This document shows, one piece after another, positions 1 through 13,090 of a stretch of 64,000 nt of DNA. The DNA is from Bombardia bombarda. Lineage: Eukaryota; Ascomycota; Sordariomycetes; Sordariales; Lasiosphaeriaceae. Numbering within the stretch: the first letter of the stretch is position 1; each line of letters starts with the position of its first letter. The notes below the pieces were generated by a model, which was given only the letters and a program-made list of their open reading frames with translations, was not told the DNA's origin and searched no databases. The translations under genes and the position numbers were made by a program. The stretch lies in assembly GCA_030512295.1 (NCBI GenBank), contig JAULSR010000003.1, positions 2,604,001 through 2,668,000 of the forward strand. Reading direction: 5' to 3'.

Positions 1-3000
1 CATCAGGTCGGTCGGTCGGTCGGTTTGTGATACTCTAACTGACTAACGCATGTTTGCCGATGACGCCCACCTATTTCTAATCCGATCCGTCAGGGCCATC
101 CCCGGTGGTGTAATAAATGACGAACCGGGCAATCGAAATCGAGCACCGATGGTCTGTGATCTTCTCATCAGTTTCTCGAAACGAAACTGCAGGCATACGT
201 TAGCAACTGTGGCGCAGGGCAGATAACGGAGAGAGGAGAGAAGGGCAAAAAAGGAAGAGATGGGCGTTTGAAACGCCACAGCAACGAGACCAACCGTTCG
301 AGACTGAAAGTTCATAGATTGCACCGTCAGCCACTCACCCACACACCCATCGCGTGGACCATGTATCACAGTACGCACCCAACCTTGAGGCACACACGCA
401 GATAGTCAACCGATCAGGCGGGGGATCGCCATGTCGATCATGAGGCTTTGACGATTTGTTGTGTGGGTGTGTGGATGTGTGCGAAGGGTAACGTCAGCCC
501 TTCTTTTTGTGTCGTTGACGAACGCAAAAGACCTTTCGTTTTGCTTCAGTGGTCGATGTGATGTGAAATGTCATGTGGGTTGTCGGGAGAAGATAATACT
601 GGTAATGATTGCCTCTCGAGGTTCGAGCCCTAACACTCGTTTTTGGGGCAGATGAGGAAGGAACAGCCAACATACCTTAGGAGAGGAAAGAGCTATCTTG
701 GAGATGGCCAGTCAGTCAGTCAGTCAGTCAGTCAGTCAATCGCTCCTGCCACCAAACCGATGAGAGGTCCAGATGTCAATCCTCCGTGACATTCAACTCA
801 TCCACCAAACCCAAAGAAATGGATGATACCCATCAAAGGGGAGGGCAAAGTGCCCAGATAGGTAGGTCCGTAGCATTCTCAGCCAACCACACTTCCTACT
901 ACAAAACTTGAACTCATCATCAGTCTCGATCGATAGTGTATGATAGCAAATGCGGATTCGTGGCCCTTATCGATATTAATCGCGGACGACGGATAAGGAA
1001 CTTATTTACCTGGCACCCAAAGAAGTCGGGTCGATAGGGTGAGCCGCAATCCACCCAGCGCGATCGAGAAGAACGCGTAGAGAGATCGAAAAAAATAAAT
1101 AATCTCACCCACATCCCGCCGTTGCGTTGCGGCACATCACATCCCATGCCTTACCCCGTCCATCTTAGTGAAGTAGCAGAGTCCAATAAACCCACCCATC
1201 CTTTTATTTCTTCTTCTCCGTTTTGGTGTTTACTATTTACTACTGCGGAGAACCCGGCGGCAAATCATAAACCCAATCAACTATTGACCCGACTGTATCT
1301 CCTCCTTCGGCTTGACGGAATGCTATGATATGGTTCGCGACAACGCATTGCGATGAGAGAGGATACCATCACATCGTACGACATTTGGCTGCAGGGGGTG
1401 CTAAGGTTAGGGGGTGGATGTTTGGAAAAAAAGCAAAAAAAAAAAAGAGTGGGCGGATAGAAAGCTCCGGTTGGCTGGTCTACCATCTCGATTTTTTGGG
1501 GGGGCCCAGGCCTGGCCAGGCCTGGGCCGCGCGCCTGGGAAGGCAAGCACGCAACGCAACGCAACGCAGCGATGGAAGGAAGCAAGTGCATGCAAATCAA
1601 TCAATGGCCCGATCCGATGCGAGCGACGACGGCCAGGGGGGCATATCGTAGGATCCCGTCAGTGTTAATTGCCCATATCCGTCCATTTCAGTATGCGCAG
1701 GGCTAAATAAATCTAACTAAACTAAACTACATGTGCAGAGGACCTTATAAGACGTTATTAATAAGAGACCGAACTATCAAATGTCTGGCGTGTCTGGTAC
1801 TGTAATTACTTCGTACCAAAGAATAAATCAACTGCATCAAAATTCCATCGATATGTCTTCTATGTTTGGAAACCCCAATCCCATCCCCCAATTAATATCA
1901 ATTGTGGAGACCCGTTTGTTTTAAGGGGCTCGACACAACTTAACCCACAGATACCCAGCCCGAGCCATCCAACAACAAACAGGCGTCAAGGCCGGCGTTA
2001 GACGCAGTAGCACAGAACCAAACAACACGTTGTCACGGCACTGTATGTAAAGCAGGAACCTCGACATCAATTACATGATTAATTAGTTCGAGCCATGTAG
2101 TGTAGCTAGATAAGGCAGCAGTTATAATTAACAGGTTGGTTCCATGCCTTCCGTCCGACGTCCTTCACCGTCACCTCCACTCCCAAGGTGTGAAGAGATA
2201 CATTCAGCTAAGGCAGGCAAGTACCCGTAGCAGTCAGTCAGTGTAGTAATAGCTTTGTAAGTTAGCCCGTAGACGTATGGTGATGTAATTAACTCCGAAC
2301 CACACATTGTCGTCATCACCCCAGAGCCAATCATTATTCCAAAACCACACAAATCTCCCCCTCTGGGAGATTGGACCGTTTCCTCCTTCTTTCGCACCCG
2401 GCCCAAACAACCCACCACCCACCCGCCCATCACCACCCTCAATCCGATCCGAAGGGACTAAACAGAGAAGGAACATGCCCATGGCGGTTCGCAGCTAGCT
2501 GACAGACTGACGACTCAGAGCCGGCCACGACCAACTGCCATCCGGCTACCCGCTACCGGGCGCGTACTAGTTGGTTGGTCAGTCAGTCGGTCAGTCAGTC
2601 TGTGGCTCAAAGGGGAAAGGGGGGGCTTCCGAGCGTCCCGGGTAAGGCCAAGGGCTGGATGTCATGTTTCGTAAAATATTAATCAACGCTCCAATGATAT
2701 CCAAAACCTCAAGATGATTTAGACAAGTAAATTTAAAAAAAAAGATCAAAGAAGTGAGCCCAAAAACCACTCCCATTCTCCCATCTACATTCGTCCAAGA
2801 AAGTTCGTCTCCAAGAAGCAGATATATAGCCAAGAAAAAAAGGACGGACAGGTAAGCCTGGTCGCCAGTAAAAACAGTCCAACTATAACAAGCGTTCCCA
2901 ACTTGGTCGGTTGGTTCAGCCAGTGTTCTGGATAGAGAAGAAAACACGCAAAAGTATCCTCCAAACATTATCTAGATCAGAACGACAAAGAAGCAGAATA

Positions 3001-3451
3001 AGTCCCCACAAGAACGGAAGATGAAAGCGCAACAAAAATGTTGTCCGTCAAGGGACTTGGTATCTCGGAAACAACGACATCAACAAAAAGTAATAGAAAA
3101 ACGTTCTCAACGCCATGGTAAACACACAGAAAAACACATGTGCGTTGTGTGTTGGCCGTGCGAATGCAAGTGCGCACGTTATATGTCAGTGTGTTGCACG
3201 CACCAATATTTTTTCCTTCTCACCATCTGCCAAAATCCATGACAGACCACCAAAAACATGTAAACAAACACCCCACAGAACCCTAACCGCCCTCGCCAGT
3301 CTAGATTTCCTTTCCCAGTCCTTAACCACCAGCCGCCATTAGTTGTACTAGTAGTTGTGCCCGCCAGCCGGCATGCCTGCCTTGTTTGAGACAAAGACAA
3401 TCATCATCCTCGTATATGTCGTGATAGATTGTGAAATATTGTTGCTGTAAA
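1..3451. other. Gene-free stretch at left edge
   Basis: I find no convincing gene here. Open frames are short, lack splice-site structure and resemble nothing I know. The stretch holds tetranucleotide runs (CGGT near 7-24, CAGT at 709-738, mixed CAGT/CGGT near 2577-2601) and an AT-richer block around 1680-2110. It lies 3' of the grainyhead-like gene on the minus strand, so its right end should include that gene's 3' UTR. Confidence 0.6.
709..738. repeat. CAGT tetranucleotide microsatellite
   Basis: Seven tandem CAGT units in intergenic DNA. Similar CAGT/CGGT tracts recur near 7-24, 2577-2601 and 34575-34608. Confidence 0.9.
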
Positions 3452-6270
3452 TCAGAATGTAAATCGCAGCTCGTATCCTTGCGTGTCGCTAATCGGAGAC
3501 GCCAAGTCTGTCTCGCCAGGAGCGTCAACTGCCATTTCCCACTCACGCTTCACCGGAGAAGCTGGCGTCCGCACTTCAGCAATCTCGAACACCATATCCT
3601 GGCCTTCGGGCAGCTCGTGGACCACATCATCATCCAGCTCGACCTCAAGGCCCCGCGGGAGAACATGAACTGTACGAAGCACCTTATTCGCGTCCAGATT
3701 CCATTTGGCTGCGATCCTGGAGACAAACTCACGCACAGTCCGCTTCATAAGATAAACAGCACGATAAGTATCATGGCCAACTGGGTCGGAGGGCTCACGC
3801 TGGGCAACGTAAAAGCACGCTACGGGTTTAGTAGCCCGCTCGGGAGGGGGTCGATATGTCGAGTCCACACCCAGCGCTTCTATCCAGCCTGTCAGATTTC
3901 GAGCATCGTCTGTGTGCCTATGCACCTTGGTCGGCTGGTCCGAGTCATGGCGTGACGATGATGGCTCGCCAGAACCCATCTGGGAGAAACCTTGCCATGC
4001 CTTTGATCCACCAACAGAGGCCTGTGAGTGAAGCGACAAAGAGCTAGGCGAGGGCGAAACCAAAGATGAGGAGGCAACCGAGCTCCGCTCGCTTCGCCAT
4101 GTGGTGCTCTCTCTTGATTCCACCTTCATCAGATCAAGAGACTCTCCTGGTAGCGAGACCGGATTGAGATCTGGGTCATCCAAATCCTCGCCGCGCAGGT
4201 ACAGTACACTAATAGGGCGGGTGCTGGTGAACATGTCTTGCAGGGTCTGCAACTTGAAGTGAAGGTCCTCCTCTGGTGGCAATCGGGGCCCTCCTCCGGC
4301 TGAGCTGGCCGAAGACATCGACCAGGTTCGCTTGTGTTTCATCGCCTTGCCAGGTCTTTGGCCATTCTGTGTCTTCATCTGGGCCCCTCCTGCCCTCTTT
4401 CGTTTCCCAAAGTCCTTCATTCCGCTTTCTGCTTGGGCAATCTGCTGCTTCAGCTTGTCGATTGTCTTTCGAACATGCGCAATGTCGTTCGAGAGCTTAC
4501 GCTCAGCTCCATGGTCGCGGAACAGTTTGACTTTACAATAGCAAATCTCGCCAGTGTTATCAGAGGGCGAAGATTGAGCAGGGTCGGCAGGTAGAGGGTG
4601 GGTCTTTGCGCAGAGTCTGACTGGAATTCCCTTCACACCCTTAGAATGACTGAAGTCAGTTGAAAGGAAGTTAAAGCGGACTGCGATGTTGCAATCTACA
4701 GCGCCATTGACACCTGGAGTCCAGATGACTGAAAAGCCATCAAAAGATGAGTACTCCAATTCAACGCGCGTTCTTTTGTCGTCGCCTTCTGCAGGCTGTC
4801 CAGCTTCAACATACTCAACTGCTTGCAGCTTTCCTCCTCTTTGATGCGCCTCGTTAGTGCCGCGTCCTTCCTTCCATAGACTCCAGCATACCCCTGGTTT
4901 TGCCCGTTGTTGCTCATCCTCAAATGAGACACGTACATAGGTCCGAAATCGCGATCCGGGAGCGATTGGCAGCGTAGGAGTCGTGTCGACAACAGACAGC
5001 GAATAAGCCTGGCCCTTGTTCAGGTATGTTACGGGTATCTCCTCCGCGTGTCTGATCATCGCGGTGGGGGCATTCAGTGTTGTGTGAAAACGAAATCTTG
5101 CTGCTGATGGCGGTAGGTGGGAAGACATTGGCATTCCAAATTGTCTTGTTTGATATCCCATCAAAGGAGAATTGCCTTGGAAGTTGCTGTCAATGGATCC
5201 CATCCGGTCTTCCGCGGGGTCAGAATCAATAGGAGAGCCGTCCTGGTCCATGGTTTCGTATCCCGTGTCTTGATGAACGAACGAAGACGGTGCAAAGGAT
5301 GGCTGAGCCGTCGGAGGTTGGATAAAGGGGTGGAAGCCGTGAAATTGGTGAGTCATGAACCCTCCATGATGAAATGGCGGGATTTCCATTGTTCCTGAAT
5401 GCATTCCCCCCTCTGCAGTTGGCATAGACAACGGTGTCCCGAGGCCCATACCTAGACCGAGAGTTGGCGTATGGAGGTCACCGGCCTGGGGATGGTACAA
5501 AGTATTTGTTCCACCGGGTGTAGGAGTATAGTAGCCAGGGGGTTGGTTGGCGAAGCTCGCAAAAGAGAAGGAGCCCGAGTCCAGTAATGAGGGTGTGAAC
5601 CTCCATGGCTCGTTTGTCGCCCGAGGGGTGGGGTCTTGGTCCCTGAAGGCTTCATGGCTTAGACTATGGCTTCTGTAGTTTGGTACTGGTTAGTATTGGT
5701 CGTTCTTTTTTAGGTCGCCGCCAGTCCGGTTTTCGGGAAGATCTGCAGCGGATGCACCCTTCGCCGTTCTATGAAAAGGAAAATAGAACACGGGCCCTTG
5801 CGCCCGAATTCTCCGCAATTCGCTAAATGGGTAGAAGATGCGTCGAAGGAACATAACAAAATAGAAAGGCAAAATAGAAAAAGGGGAGTATGAATATCTA
5901 AACAACGTACCTTTCTTGTTGCGCGACGGAAACGTCGGCTTGGCCGGCGGTCGCAGTGCTGGCTGGGCCTCCAGATGCGGATGAGGTCGCGGCAGCCACT
6001 TCGGGGAACTGCTGTCTAAAGTTGGCCAGCAAGTCATCGCCAGGCTTCTGCGAGCTCGTCCTGCAAGATTCCAACGTCAATGAGAGCGCGCGCAAACATG
6101 TTCACGATGATGAGAAGGGTTGAGTCGGTGGTCGGTCCGGCGCATTTGCGCTTTGGACCGTACACCTTGTTGGGCCTTGTCGTGCACCATGCACCATGCA
6201 CGACACGGGCGCACGGCTGGGCGGTCTCTTTTTGGGGGTGTCGTGGGCCTGCCTACCTTGAGCGAAACAT
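3452..6270 (-). CDS. csp-2: Grainyhead/CP2-family transcription factor
   Basis: Exons 6270-6257, 6060-5911 and 5672-3452 join in frame to about 794 aa. The first exon is only 14 nt (ATG plus MFRS and part of an Arg codon) and is followed by GTAGGC. The second intron runs from GTACGT to CTACAG with a CTAAC branch point. The N-terminal ~230 residues are Gly/Pro/His-rich. Residues ~240-470 match the immunoglobulin-like CP2/grainyhead DNA-binding domain (e.g. FRFHTTLNAPTAM, PVTYLNKGQAYSL, ERKLSNDIAHVRKTIDKLKQ). A basic KRKR/KHKR stretch follows. Residues ~670-755 form the C-terminal beta-grasp dimerisation region. Family knowledge: the Neurospora homologue csp-2 is needed for conidial separation and cell-wall remodelling, so a nuclear regulator of wall genes is inferred. 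No start in the long frame alone gives a canonical N-terminus, which supports the upstream exons. Confidence 0.9.
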
Positions 6271-9200
6271 GGCGCCGGTGTTAAACGACGGGCTGTCCAG
6301 GGACAGCGCAAGATTCAAAAGAAATCAGTGATAACGAGTGTTGTGCTATTCGAGTCGGGGTGCGGAGCGCGGCCGGAAGATGCGATGGAAAGCCGAGAAA
6401 GGTTGCGTCGGATTCCTGGCTGGGCCCGGAGACTTCGTCGGGGAGGACTGGTGGGGAAGGTGAGCTGAGCTGAGCTGGGATGGTATGGCAGCCGAGTACG
6501 GGGGGATTTGGACCTCGGATGAACGACGGAGGGTGTTGCTGGTTGGCCTTGCTCAGAAAAATGTTGAACAGGCAGTCCCGGTATATGAGTCTGACTATGA
6601 TTGTGATGGAGGACGTGTGGCCGATATAACGAAAGCCGAGTCAAGAAGACGGGAGCCCGAACGGACCACGGTGGAACGAAAGTGAAGGGCCAGGGCACGA
6701 AAAGGAGAGAAAATGGCAAGGCGCCAGAAGCAAGGGCAAGGGAAGGTAATGTGTGGTCTATGGCGAGGTTCGCATGCCGAGAAGCGTAGTCAGAAGGGTA
6801 GAGCCAGAAGAAGGCAGCAGGCCAGGCCAGGCCAGGTAAGTATGTATGTATGTACTAGATACTGGCAGGTAAGGCAGAGGTAGGTGTGGTCGGCCTTGTA
6901 TATACCAACGAGCAGCCACTAATGCAATCCCGACAGTCAATTAGTAGGCGATGCCATAAGTTATATGGGGGTGGATCTTGCTCCTGTCTTGTACGAGGTG
7001 TGCATTTTGGAGGGAGATAGGCGAAGCCGCTTGGTAACTGCTATAAGTGGAGGGAGAAATTAAAAATCGTCGAGGTACCTTTTTTGTGCTGAGAGGGTCC
7101 CGGAAGGGTCTGGAGGGTCTTGAAGCAACGGCGCGCCAAAGCGAAAAATGAATTCGCCGGAATTCAATCCCTGTCGGCGCACTTCACTAACTCAAAGAAG
7201 AAGTGGACGGCCGGGACGGAGGGGGTGGTGTGGCTGTTCTCGTGGTGGACGACGGATGGGGTGGAGCCGGCCAATAGTAGCCGCGAGAAAGGAAGCGTCC
7301 ACCACTGTGGTATCCGCAGGTAGGGGACGTTTTTAGGGGACGTGCATGCGGGCGATGTGGGCTGATTATCTGATGCTCGAGGTGGGAGGCGGATCCTGTT
7401 ACAAATAGGTAGATGGCTGCTGTTGGGCACAGCAACAGCAGGCAGACAGGCAGGTCGAGCGAGACGAGACGAGACTGTGAGGGAGTTGAAGAGCAACGGT
7501 GAAGACGGGGAAGGGGACGTGGACATAGGCAACCGCGGGCGTGGACTGGGGGCGGGGACGACAAAAGGCAAGAGTCAAGGGGGTGCAGCTTCCCAATAAT
7601 GCGTGCACGGATGAGTCCAGTGCGCCTTCTTCTTGTCAGTCTCAGGGACAGACCCTTCTAAGTTCTACCCTTCTTTCCCAAACCAACCCAAGAATTCATC
7701 TATTATTATGGGCCAAGTCGTTTGGGTGCAGCGGGGCCACCCATTTTATTTCACTCTTCACCAAACACCTTACTCTGGCTGGTTCAGTGGCTCTGTCTGA
7801 GCCTGCCGGCCCTGACATTTGCCGTGCTCCCACTGGCCGGGGATGTGGTCCGGGCCACACACCGTCGAAGTCGAAGCTCAATAACATTGCATCCATTGCT
7901 TCCACACACTGACAGCCTAGGGTGCCTCGGTTCTGCGTTTGCGCGCTATCTCACTATCTCGCATGTTTCTATCCATGCCCTGTAGCTCTCTGTGGTGCAG
8001 TGTGCAGTGGCAGCCGTGGTGAGATGGGCGGAACCTAGAGGGGGTAGTTGACAAAAGCACCTGAGCAAAAGCGCCAGGATTCAAGAGTAAAATTGTTAAG
8101 GACCAATGTCAAGAAGTCACACTCCACCTTGGGGGGTGTGGCGCCGAGAATACACAGTGCAACCAAATCTCCATTAAAACATATTTCACTGTGTCAAGTA
8201 CCTACACCAGTGCTGGGCACCTTTTCTCTTAGCTCGGAAGGGAGAGGCTTGGGGCTTGGTATGAATCTCCGTTTACTGAGAAAGCTGCTACAATACCATC
8301 ACGAGAAGCGTGAATGTCGCCTCACCGTCTCGACCGTGTACAACAGTCGGTGGCCCGACGCATGGCATTTGGGTCAATGCCCATGTTGATCTGCCAGCAC
8401 GTACCCGCCGGGATGGCTCTTCCATATGGCATGTCCCACCCCTTGCTTAAACAGCCAAAATCAAAGAGTCATTTGAGCCGCGCTAACAGCGTGTACTTGA
8501 CAACACCGAAAGCAATCTAGTCCAGCCCTTCTGACCGTTACCACAACGTCTTTTTTCTAGATTGGAGGTACCCGATACTTCAGCCACAAACCATTCACCG
8601 ATAAGACGGCAGACGGCATCATGCTGATGGTGGCTGAGGTACATCGTTTTTCGCCTCTCTCAGCTTCACTGTGGTAGCATGTGATGCCTCGAGGCCTGGG
8701 TCGAAGGCCTAGAGCGTATGATTTCTGATGGTTAGCAATCATAGACATCACATCCATCGAACCGGCAGCTCGAGTCATTGGTCAGAGAAGGCCCTTTCTT
8801 ACGTTTGTCGTTCGAGACAGGTAGTAGTGTAAGATACTCAGCCACAAGCCACACTTCAGCGCCACATTGTGGCAAATGTTACGCGTTGGGTTCATGCCGG
8901 CACGCCATCGTCCCGTAATGAGATTTTCGCCTGAAAGAAAAGGCTTTATTGAACAGTCCAATCATCTTTCAGACGATCCTCTTCACCGTGCCTAGTCTTG
9001 TGGCTGAATCAATGCTCGCCACAGTTGTTAACTTTCGCCTTTTTTTGCTGTCGAGCACCGTTCAACATCATTGTCAGATTGTGGGATGCCCCCCTACATT
9101 TACCCCCAGAGTCAGGTAAATGAGCCGCGAATCCCCCGCAAGGCCATGCAGGGATCAAAATCCGACAAGGGTTCGACCGCTTCAAAGCAATTTTTTTTGT

Positions 9201-12100
9201 CTGTGACGTCACGGCTGCATCCTCCCCCTTCAATCTTGGGGGTGGATCCGGGACCCCCCTTTGCAAGCGCCTTGTCTCCACAGTGCTAATGAATTCAACA
9301 GCTTCAGACTCTGCGATAGAAAAAAAAGAGTATGTCGCATCGTTAAGAGGCAGGCATAGGCGAGTAAATGAGGCTTTTGGGGATGATGAAAAGAACCCTT
9401 AACCCTTTTCTAAAAGAGATCCGTTGTGGCAAGCGAAGCATCGTGTCGATCCTGCCTCCCTTTGTGTCCCGAGTCCCTAGTCTCGGTAATCTGCTACTCT
9501 GGAAGGGTCCCGAGTATGAACTTCATGGAAAATGCCGATACCCCCCTCATCGCCTTTGCTTTTTTTTCCACACAGAGTGGTCGTGAAGGTTACCTCGAGG
9601 ATGACTATCGTGTATTTTCCCCTCTCAGTCCGTTATCAAGCCCCGCCTCAAGCCTGCCTACATATTGATGCAGAGTGCGTAGTCTGCATGTAGGACGACA
9701 TCTTGGCCATTTTAAACAAATGCGACTCAAATCACATACACAGCAATCGCTTCGTCGCTTAGAGAGCCGTATGCTGGTTAAGCACAGACTTAATTGAGAT
9801 CTGGTATGCACCTAACACGTAAAAGGTACGATGCAACAGCAATTATTGCATTGCGGGAAATTTCCGACCGTTTGAACCGGCCCGATCTCTATACAGATTT
9901 TTACACAGGCAAAAAACGTCGACCAATATTTCTTTCTCAAGTACCGTCCACTGCGTACGTACACGCGGCTCGTTCCGCGACAGTCAGTCACCAGACCCTC
10001 ATCCAACGTGGAGAGCGGATGCTGTGATAGTACAATGGAATGGAGATCTCTTCAAAAACTGTTCGTTCTAGTGTAGTGTGAGCATGTGGGGGCCACTTCT
10101 GCTCGGGGGGGGGGGGGGCCTCACCCCATCCATGCCATCCATGGCGCGACAGCCAGTCGACAGTTATCATTGGAACGTCGGAATACGCAGGGTGCTGCCG
10201 CGACGGGTTTATTCCCGTTCCCAAAATGGAGGCATATTGTACACTACAGATAAAAGGTACATACAAATTGAGGCAACAGCAGCTGTCCACTATCGCAGCA
10301 AATCAGCACAATAAAAGTCAGCCTCTCTGTGGTATGACGTCACATGCAAGCCACACCACACTCTCATAAACCCCATGAGGAACGAACCCCGAGTGAGACC
10401 CCATCCCACCAGTTACCGCATCTTTCCGTTTCTCTTTCGCTCTCTCACTCTCTCTCTTGTCTCTCTGCTATGATATGTCTGAGCATAGCAGATGAAAACC
10501 CACTCGCTACGTGTCACTACGTGGCATACAGGTCAGCGATGCATTTCATGCACTCATTTCGCCTTTAACCGACCACTTTTGAAACGGCCGACAGGCACAT
10601 GTAAAACTGCCAGTAAGCCAGAGAGAAACAAACGGCCAGCCAGCTGCCAAGTGCCACTCATGTCGCTGCCAATTCTATGCCAGTCCCGATAAGCGCTCGG
10701 GGGTGGGAGCTTTCCCCGCAACAGAATGGAGGGTGCCCAATCAGGTCTAGCGTGGTGGTGCGTGCCCTGTGCTGGTCGGTGGTACTATCAGTGGCACTTG
10801 TTTGGATGGTTAAGACGGATAATGGAACGAATGGGCTTGTGTCAAATGCTGAAACGGCAACCACGTCGTCTGATGGCGTGCGCTGCTGCCGCGTGGAAGT
10901 CGTGTGGTGATTGGGCGGGGCTTTCCCTTTTTTTCCTTTCTTTTTTTTTTTAATCTTTCTTTGTTTTCTGCACGCAAAACTGGCAGGCGCATGGTGCACG
11001 TTTGGCGGAGTACTCCGTACCTACCTAGCTCGGCGTGAGTCTCTGGTAAAAGCCAAGTGAGCTATTGGTGCGCCGAGCTGTTAAACTGCTTTTGCCTGCA
11101 TCACACTGCGTCATTCTCGAATGATGCACAGCATGGCATTCAAACACTCTGCTGGGGTGATTCCCATACCGCTGACCAGATGACTGTGCCCCTTTACCAT
11201 GATACACTTCTGCACTACCTGGAAAGGGCATGTTTTACCAACATGGCCTTCATCCTTGAGTTGCCCCCCTGAAGTTTTTTGAATGCGTGGTAGGTTCTCG
11301 AACATGGGCATACCGAAGCTAAGATGTTGCAGGCACCTCAGATATCGCCATGACAAAGGAGCTCTCAACATCAGATGCCCCTCCTACCTCGTCAAGTACC
11401 CCTTCTTTTTTTTTTCCGAGCTCCCCGGCGCCTAACAACGACCTTGCATGTTGCATCGACACCACCTCATCAACCGACCAGAATGTTGGGTTTGAGGTTT
11501 GTGAAAAAAGCTATTAGGTCCTTGCAGAGAAGATGGTGTATGTCAACGGCTCAACTCCCAGTGGATGAGTTCCGTTCGCCCACAACACCCTCCTTGCATA
11601 CCTAGTAGACGTGCGAGACATAACTGTCCAACCCAACCTCAACACCGATTCTCATTCCAGCTAGATGCTTCCAGCAAATTTACCTGAAAGGGCAAAACCT
11701 GCATCACACCAAGGCAAAGACTAACTCCCATTTGTCTTCAGCGTTTCTTCTAGAGGAGCTGTCGTCCGTCCTTCCCAACACGGCATGCAGGTATCCAACT
11801 TGAATGTATCTAATGTGAGGCAAAGGTAGTACCCGCCCCCAAAAACACAAACCTATTATTCACCTTCACAAACATAGGTAGACGATAGCCTGACCGCCGT
11901 TGCGTAACTACACTACCTACATACTCCATAAACCTACATTACACCAGTCTCCCATCTCATCCCATCACCAACAGAAACCCCCTGTTGCCGAGATTGCTGG
12001 CGGTATCTAGGGTAGCATCACAGCCGGCCGACGATTGTCAATTCTTGATTTTTACCGTCTCCTTAGTGTACATACGCATGCGCTCCCAGGGTTCTCTTTC
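6271..12100. other. Long gene-poor intergenic region
   Basis: Nearly 6 kb with only short, unconvincing frames. The left part must be the promoter and 5' leader of the grainyhead-like gene. It contains a 14-G run (10105-10118), GTAT repeats near 6840-6853 and CT-rich tracts near 10430-10460. Two similar motifs (GATACTTCAGCCACAAACC near 8575 and GATACTCAGCCACAAGCC near 8835) suggest a small old duplication. I see no RNA gene or intact transposon. Confidence 0.5.
10105..10118. repeat. 14-base G homopolymer
   Basis: Uninterrupted run of 14 G on the plus strand in non-coding DNA. Confidence 0.9.
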
Positions 12101-12249
12101 AGGGTCTTTGCGGACACCAAGACCATAGCATCCATCATCCATCCATCTATCCCACCTTAGCCCCCTTAAGGGCATCATTTATTTTTGGCGGGATCGGCGT
12201 ACGATTTCGCCAACCTATCGAGCGCGGCCCGCGTGAGCGTGGTGGTCGT

Positions 12250-12609
12250 ATGCCGGCCGGGGGTGTGTCCGGCCGGGGGGAGAAAGAAGATGGTGCAACA
12301 ACAGTCGCACCGGTTGTGGATGGTTGGTAAGTTATGAATTTTCGGTGTGGTCCCTTGGACATCACTGAATGACTTGCGTTGTTCAGATCTTACGGTCCCT
12401 ACATTCCCTCCCCCGCTGTTACCTCCCGAGCCTCGTATTCCCGTCCGGATGTTCCCCCCGTCGTCTCTATACTACTTTACCGCCGATCCGGTGGTCGGCT
12501 GGGGTTTTTCGCCCCCGGAGCTAAAAGGGGGCGATGTCGTCTACTCAACGGCGTCTCTTGCATCTCGTGTTACCCGCTTCCTGGAGTTTGGGTTTCTTTC
12601 TAACTATGA
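12250..12609 (+). other. Unrecognised possible gene fragment with intron-like signals
   Basis: A GC-rich block sits next to AT-rich repeat DNA. An ATG near 12250 opens a frame that can be joined across a consensus intron-like segment (GTTGGTAAGT near 12323 to TTCAG at ~12386, about 60 nt) to a second frame ending NYEG at a GTATGT donor near 12610. Joining in frame needs the weaker GTTGGT donor; the stronger GTAAGT donor gives an immediate stop. I recognise no domain. It could be a gene remnant cut by the neighbouring retroelement relic, part of that element, or chance. Confidence 0.2.
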
Positions 12610-12639
12610 AGGTATGTATACTTGATTCTGCTTTTGTCT

Positions 12640-13090
12640 TTTCGTTGCCTGTTTAGGAGCGAGACTGGCCAACTTGACATGCGTATTGGCCGGGCTATGT
12701 AGATCGGGAACCATCTGAGCCTCGATACGAGGCTCAAGAGGTATTAGAGATAAGTAACACGCCAGGATCTCAAGTAGGTATATGCCACACGACTGGGATC
12801 CCGGATTAGAAACAACGATAGGAGGATAACTTGAGATATAACCAAGCGATTGAGATGGCTGTTCGTATCTACGCGATAGATCGACCCCCCAGACACATTT
12901 CAGGGGCCAGTTGTAAGACACTAATAAACACGACGTTCAAAACTGAACGCAATCCAAAATTTCAAATGTATTTGCATGAATATGAAGACCATATACATGA
13001 TGTACCATTCGTCACTGGTAAAGCATCATAATAGTCAATACCAAAGATTTGCTCAAGATGAACCAACAATCGACAAGCTACCTATCCGAG
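12640..13090 (-). mobile_element. Degenerate Ty1/copia reverse-transcriptase relic
   Basis: Read on the minus strand, the frame at about 13060-12990 contains EQIFGIDYYDALPVT. This resembles the start of the Ty1/copia reverse-transcriptase core, where a GIDY(x)-(D/E)-x-x-(A)PV motif follows the KARLVARG stretch. Downstream, a short stretch around KLAS..NQVYIP loosely fits the position of the DVKTAFLNG...VY block. Stops and frameshifts interrupt every frame and local TA content is high, compatible with repeat-induced point mutation. I could not define LTRs. Seen: the motif and the stops. Inferred: copia origin. Confidence 0.4.

Noticed and set aside
605..650. GGTTCGAGCCC motif resembling a Pol III B box
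   Set aside because: No flanking T-stem pairing, no A box and no acceptor stem.
2591..2968. 125-codon minus-strand open frame with hydrophobic stretches
   Set aside because: Composition follows AT-rich non-coding DNA and there is no ATG-supported start or homologue I recognise.
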